Positions 23,937 to 26,199 of a stretch of DNA of 26,199 nucleotides are shown here, piece by piece. This DNA comes from a virus. The stretch lies in the IMG/VR virus record IMGVR_UViG_3300020160_001689, positions 1-26,199 of that record, one strand, 5' to 3'. Both the position numbers and the translations under genes were made by a program. The notes below the pieces were generated by a model that was not told where the DNA came from, did no database searches, and saw only the letters and a list, made by a program, of their open reading frames with translations. Positions within the stretch are counted from its first letter, which is position 1. The number at the start of each line of letters is the position of its first letter.

Positions 23937-26199
23937 ATGAAAATTTCCGCAATTTTACCAAAACCACGTTTGTTCGAAGATATGATCAGAGAAGATACAA
24001 CTTATAAAGCATTTAATCGTGCTGGTCGTATGCTGGTTGAGAGACAAATGAGCGAAAAAGAAATTTTAGACTTGTTTGCAAACATTGAAAAGGGTGTAAC
24101 AGCCGCTGGTAAAATGCCAGGTGGTGCTAGTAACAGAACTTTATTGGGCAAAGGCAAAGATACGGCAACAGATGCGGCAACAGCAATTTCCAACGCATTT
24201 AGAGCAGTCGATAAAAAAATTGGTATTTCAAGCGGCATAGAAAGTTTTGATACTAGTTATGACATATTAGCCAGAAAACTCGGCGACAAGTTCGGGCAAG
24301 ATGGTAAAATAATGACTGCAATTAAAAAATATCGTGAATTTGCAAACGCACATCCAATTATGCAAGGCGCAATCTATGCAGGTTTGATAGCATTAACTGG
24401 ATTAAGTGGTGCAGGACTTGGTGGTGCGGCTATTCTTGGTGGTATAAAGCTGTTTGACAAGTTGCTATTGGGTAACAAATTAAGTAGCTCACTGTGGTCT
24501 GGATTCTTAACTGGTGCAACAGCATACGGAATTGGACAAGCTCAACAAGCATTTAGTGGCGGATCCGCGCCAGCTTTTGATCCTAGCAAAATGCCGGCAT
24601 ATGATGATGCCGGCAACTTGATGCCCGGTTTCAAAATTAATCCCGAAACTGGCGGTACTTACTACAATCCTGATTCTACAGCCCTGCCAGGCGCAGGCCC
24701 TGACCCACTCGCCCCCGGCACGCCGGTCACACCACAATCACAAATGAATGCGGATGATATTGCAAATGGCAGTGGTGGACCAGATGTGCCAGCTTTAGAT
24801 GCAGAAACTATGGCTAACAACGCCGCAAATGCCAAAGCATATGGCATAGATGGTGCGGATTCCACTGCTGATATGAATAAAGCAATTATGCAAACTGCCG
24901 AGCCAGGCACTACTCCGGCTGATTATAGTCAGCTAGGTGCCGCAGGTAATGGTACAGAGTATACTGTAGTTAAAAATGATACACTGAGCCAGATTGCTGA
25001 AAAAAACAATGTATCTGTTCCTGATATGATGAAGGCCAACCCAGACATAACAAACCCTGATGTTTTAAAGACCGGGCAAAAAATTACTATTCCAGCTGAA
25101 ACTGGTAATTCAGTATACGACCAAGGAGTGGGTACCGCGTCAGACACAGCCGCTAAAGTAGCCAGTGGACAGTACACCCCAAATCCAGCATCTGCGGCAC
25201 CAGCACCAGTACCAACACCAACACTTAAGGCAGCACCAGGTCAGCAGGTTGCCGAATCACGCCGTAACATGAACAATATGTTGATGGAAGCAATTGTAGC
25301 TACAACCAACTCCATTAAACCATTCAAAGCCAAAACTATTGATTTGTCAGCAATGATTGATCGTCAAACAACAGCACATGTTTGGATGTTGGGTGAATCG
25401 TTGGGTCGTAATTACAAACATCGTTACCATATTACAGAAGCTGGTATAGACAATATATTTAAAAACGTAGAAAGATATCAACGTCATATACAAATAGTAG
25501 TTACGGAATCATTATTAAACGAAGATGCACCACCAGCAGGCGGAGCACCTAAGCCAGAAATCTATGATAAAAATAATCCAGAGCATGTAGCATCAATGGC
25601 AGCTACGACTACTGCAAGAAGAGCAAGAAGAGCCGCGGCAGCAGATGCAAAACCAGCAGGAGCACCAGCAGGAGCACCAGCAGGAGCACCGGCAGGAGCA
25701 CCGGCAGGAGCACCGGCAGGAGCACCAGCAGGAGCACCAGCACCAGCACCAGCAGGTGCAACAGCAGCCGGAGCATCCACGCCAAAAAAACCAGGCTTAC
25801 TGAGTAGAATGTGGGCAGGTGCTAAACAACTTGGGCATCAGTTTACCACAAAAATTACTGCCGAGAAGTTAAGAATGAATTGGGGGAAAGATAAACCAAC
25901 TGAATCAGATGAAATTGCAACCTTCCTGCAAGGTCAAGGAGTGCCAGCAACGGTAATTTCAGATGTGTTTACTCAATCAAAATTACCAGTACCGCAAGCA
26001 ATAACAGACGCGGCAGCAGTACCAGCACCAGATGCAGCCGCAGGTGGAACAGCAACACCAGCAGGAGGAGGTGCAGCCGCAGGTGGCCCAGGTAATCCTG
26101 ATAATCCAGCAGTAGCTAAAGCCAAAGCCGCACTGGGAATTAAACCAGATACTCCAGCAGAAGCACCAGCAGAAGCACCAGCAGGAGCACCAGCAGGAG
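23937..26199 (+). CDS. LysM-domain virion-associated protein with Pro-Ala-Gly-Ala repeats (partial, 3' end beyond the right edge)
   Basis: The frame opens at ATG 23937 and has no stop to the window end, so at least 754 codons are present. The first 135 residues are helical (start MKISAILPKPRLFEDMI). Residues about 138-205 are hydrophobic and Gly/Ala-rich (HPIMQGAIYAGLIALTGLSG, then GGAAILGGIKLFDKLLLG), a possible membrane segment. Residues about 340-390 are a LysM domain, EYTVVKNDTLSQIAEKNNVS followed by ANPDITNPDVLKTGQKITIP, which usually binds peptidoglycan. A helical part follows (about 440-525), then seven PAGA repeats (about 573-600), a module with KLRMNWGKDKPTESDEIATF, and a second repeat array at the edge. 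An exact late promoter precedes it. I know no named family for the whole protein; an internal or tail protein that meets the cell wall is inferred. Confidence 0.7.
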   Translation, partial: MKISAILPKPRLFEDMIREDTTYKAFNRAGRMLVERQMSEKEILDLFANIEKGVTAAGKMPGGASNRTLLGKGKDTATDAATAISNAFRAVDKKIGISSGIESFDTSYDILARKLGDKFGQDGKIMTAIKKYREFANAHPIMQGAIYAGLIALTGLSGAGLGGAAILGGIKLFDKLLLGNKLSSSLWSGFLTGATAYGIGQAQQAFSGGSAPAFDPSKMPAYDDAGNLMPGFKINPETGGTYYNPDSTALPGAGPDPLAPGTPVTPQSQMNADDIANGSGGPDVPALDAETMANNAANAKAYGIDGADSTADMNKAIMQTAEPGTTPADYSQLGAAGNGTEYTVVKNDTLSQIAEKNNVSVPDMMKANPDITNPDVLKTGQKITIPAETGNSVYDQGVGTASDTAAKVASGQYTPNPASAAPAPVPTPTLKAAPGQQVAESRRNMNNMLMEAIVATTNSIKPFKAKTIDLSAMIDRQTTAHVWMLGESLGRNYKHRYHITEAGIDNIFKNVERYQRHIQIVVTESLLNEDAPPAGGAPKPEIYDKNNPEHVASMAATTTARRARRAAAADAKPAGAPAGAPAGAPAGAPAGAPAGAPAGAPAPAPAGATAAGASTPKKPGLLSRMWAGAKQLGHQFTTKITAEKLRMNWGKDKPTESDEIATFLQGQGVPATVISDVFTQSKLPVPQAITDAAAVPAPDAAAGGTATPAGGGAAAGGPGNPDNPAVAKAKAALGIKPDTPAEAPAEAPAGAPAG
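25653..25736. repeat. 12-bp tandem repeat, seven copies, encoding PAGA
   Basis: The unit CCAGCAGGAGCA (or CCGGCAGGAGCA) occurs seven times without a gap and encodes Pro-Ala-Gly-Ala each time; three central copies share an A-to-G change, which points to duplication of a block. Degenerate CCAGCA units follow. The copy number is probably unstable. Confidence 0.92.
26154..26199. repeat. Second 12-bp repeat array, cut by the window edge
   Basis: Two CCAGCAGAAGCA units are followed by one CCAGCAGGAGCA and a partial copy that reaches the last base. They encode Pro-Ala-Glu-Ala and Pro-Ala-Gly-Ala. It is nearly identical in DNA to the array about 500 bases earlier. Confidence 0.85.

Noticed and set aside
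25653-25736. CRISPR-like array
   Set aside because: The units are 12 bases in direct contact with no spacers and keep the reading frame; it is a protein-coding tandem repeat.
25562-25780. Minus-strand Ala/Gly/Pro frame of 72 residues
   Set aside because: It is a mirror of the PAGA-coding repeat on the other strand.

Overview
The window is a piece of a tailed-phage genome of the T4-like (contractile-tail myovirus) type. It is AT-rich, compact and tightly overlapping. Nearly every recognisable product is a T4 virion or replication protein: baseplate proteins gp6, gp25, gp5, gp53, a gp48/gp54-type tube protein, gp26, a gp51-position protein, late sigma factor gp55 and recombination proteins gp47 and gp46. 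The style resembles environmental (marine or freshwater) T4-like phages more than coliphage T4: enlarged gp6, short gp53, gp7-type neighbour and glycine- or repeat-rich structural proteins. The host cannot be read from the sequence. No tRNA, integrase, insertion sequence or CRISPR array was seen.

Layout. (1) 1-14542, minus strand, transcribed right to left: a tube-cap-like protein with a long coiled-coil extension, gp53, a 1325-residue baseplate hub protein with a T4-type lysozyme inside it, gp5, gp25, gp6 and a large gp7-position protein that runs off the left edge. Several start codons overlap the previous stop (TAATG). (2) 14543-14672: a divergent control region. (3) 14673-19106, plus strand: late sigma factor gp55, gp47 nuclease, gp46 ATPase, a small Hc1-like basic protein and a PD-(D/E)XK nuclease. 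(4) 19107-19634: about 530 bases without a protein gene, holding several hairpins that suggest a structured RNA, and a good terminator for the opposing genes. (5) 19635-21046, minus strand: gp26, a gp51-position small gene interrupted by an in-frame TAA, and a two-helix membrane protein. (6) 21119-26199, plus strand: a probable tape measure protein, then a LysM-containing protein with Pro-Ala-Gly-Ala repeats that runs off the right edge.

How it fits together. gp55 normally directs RNA polymerase to TATAAATA-type late promoters. Such sites, exact or one base off, lie before gp6, gp26, the membrane protein, the tape measure, the LysM protein and the tube-cap operon, while gp55 itself has a host-type extended -10 promoter. 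This suggests an early recombination/sigma block that switches on the flanking late virion blocks.

The points most worth a second look are the move of the tail lysozyme from gp5 into the hub protein (gp5 keeps a different, possibly inactive, muralytic-type domain), the unexplained structured region at 19107-19450, the stop codon inside the gp51-position gene, and the repeat-built LysM protein at the right edge.
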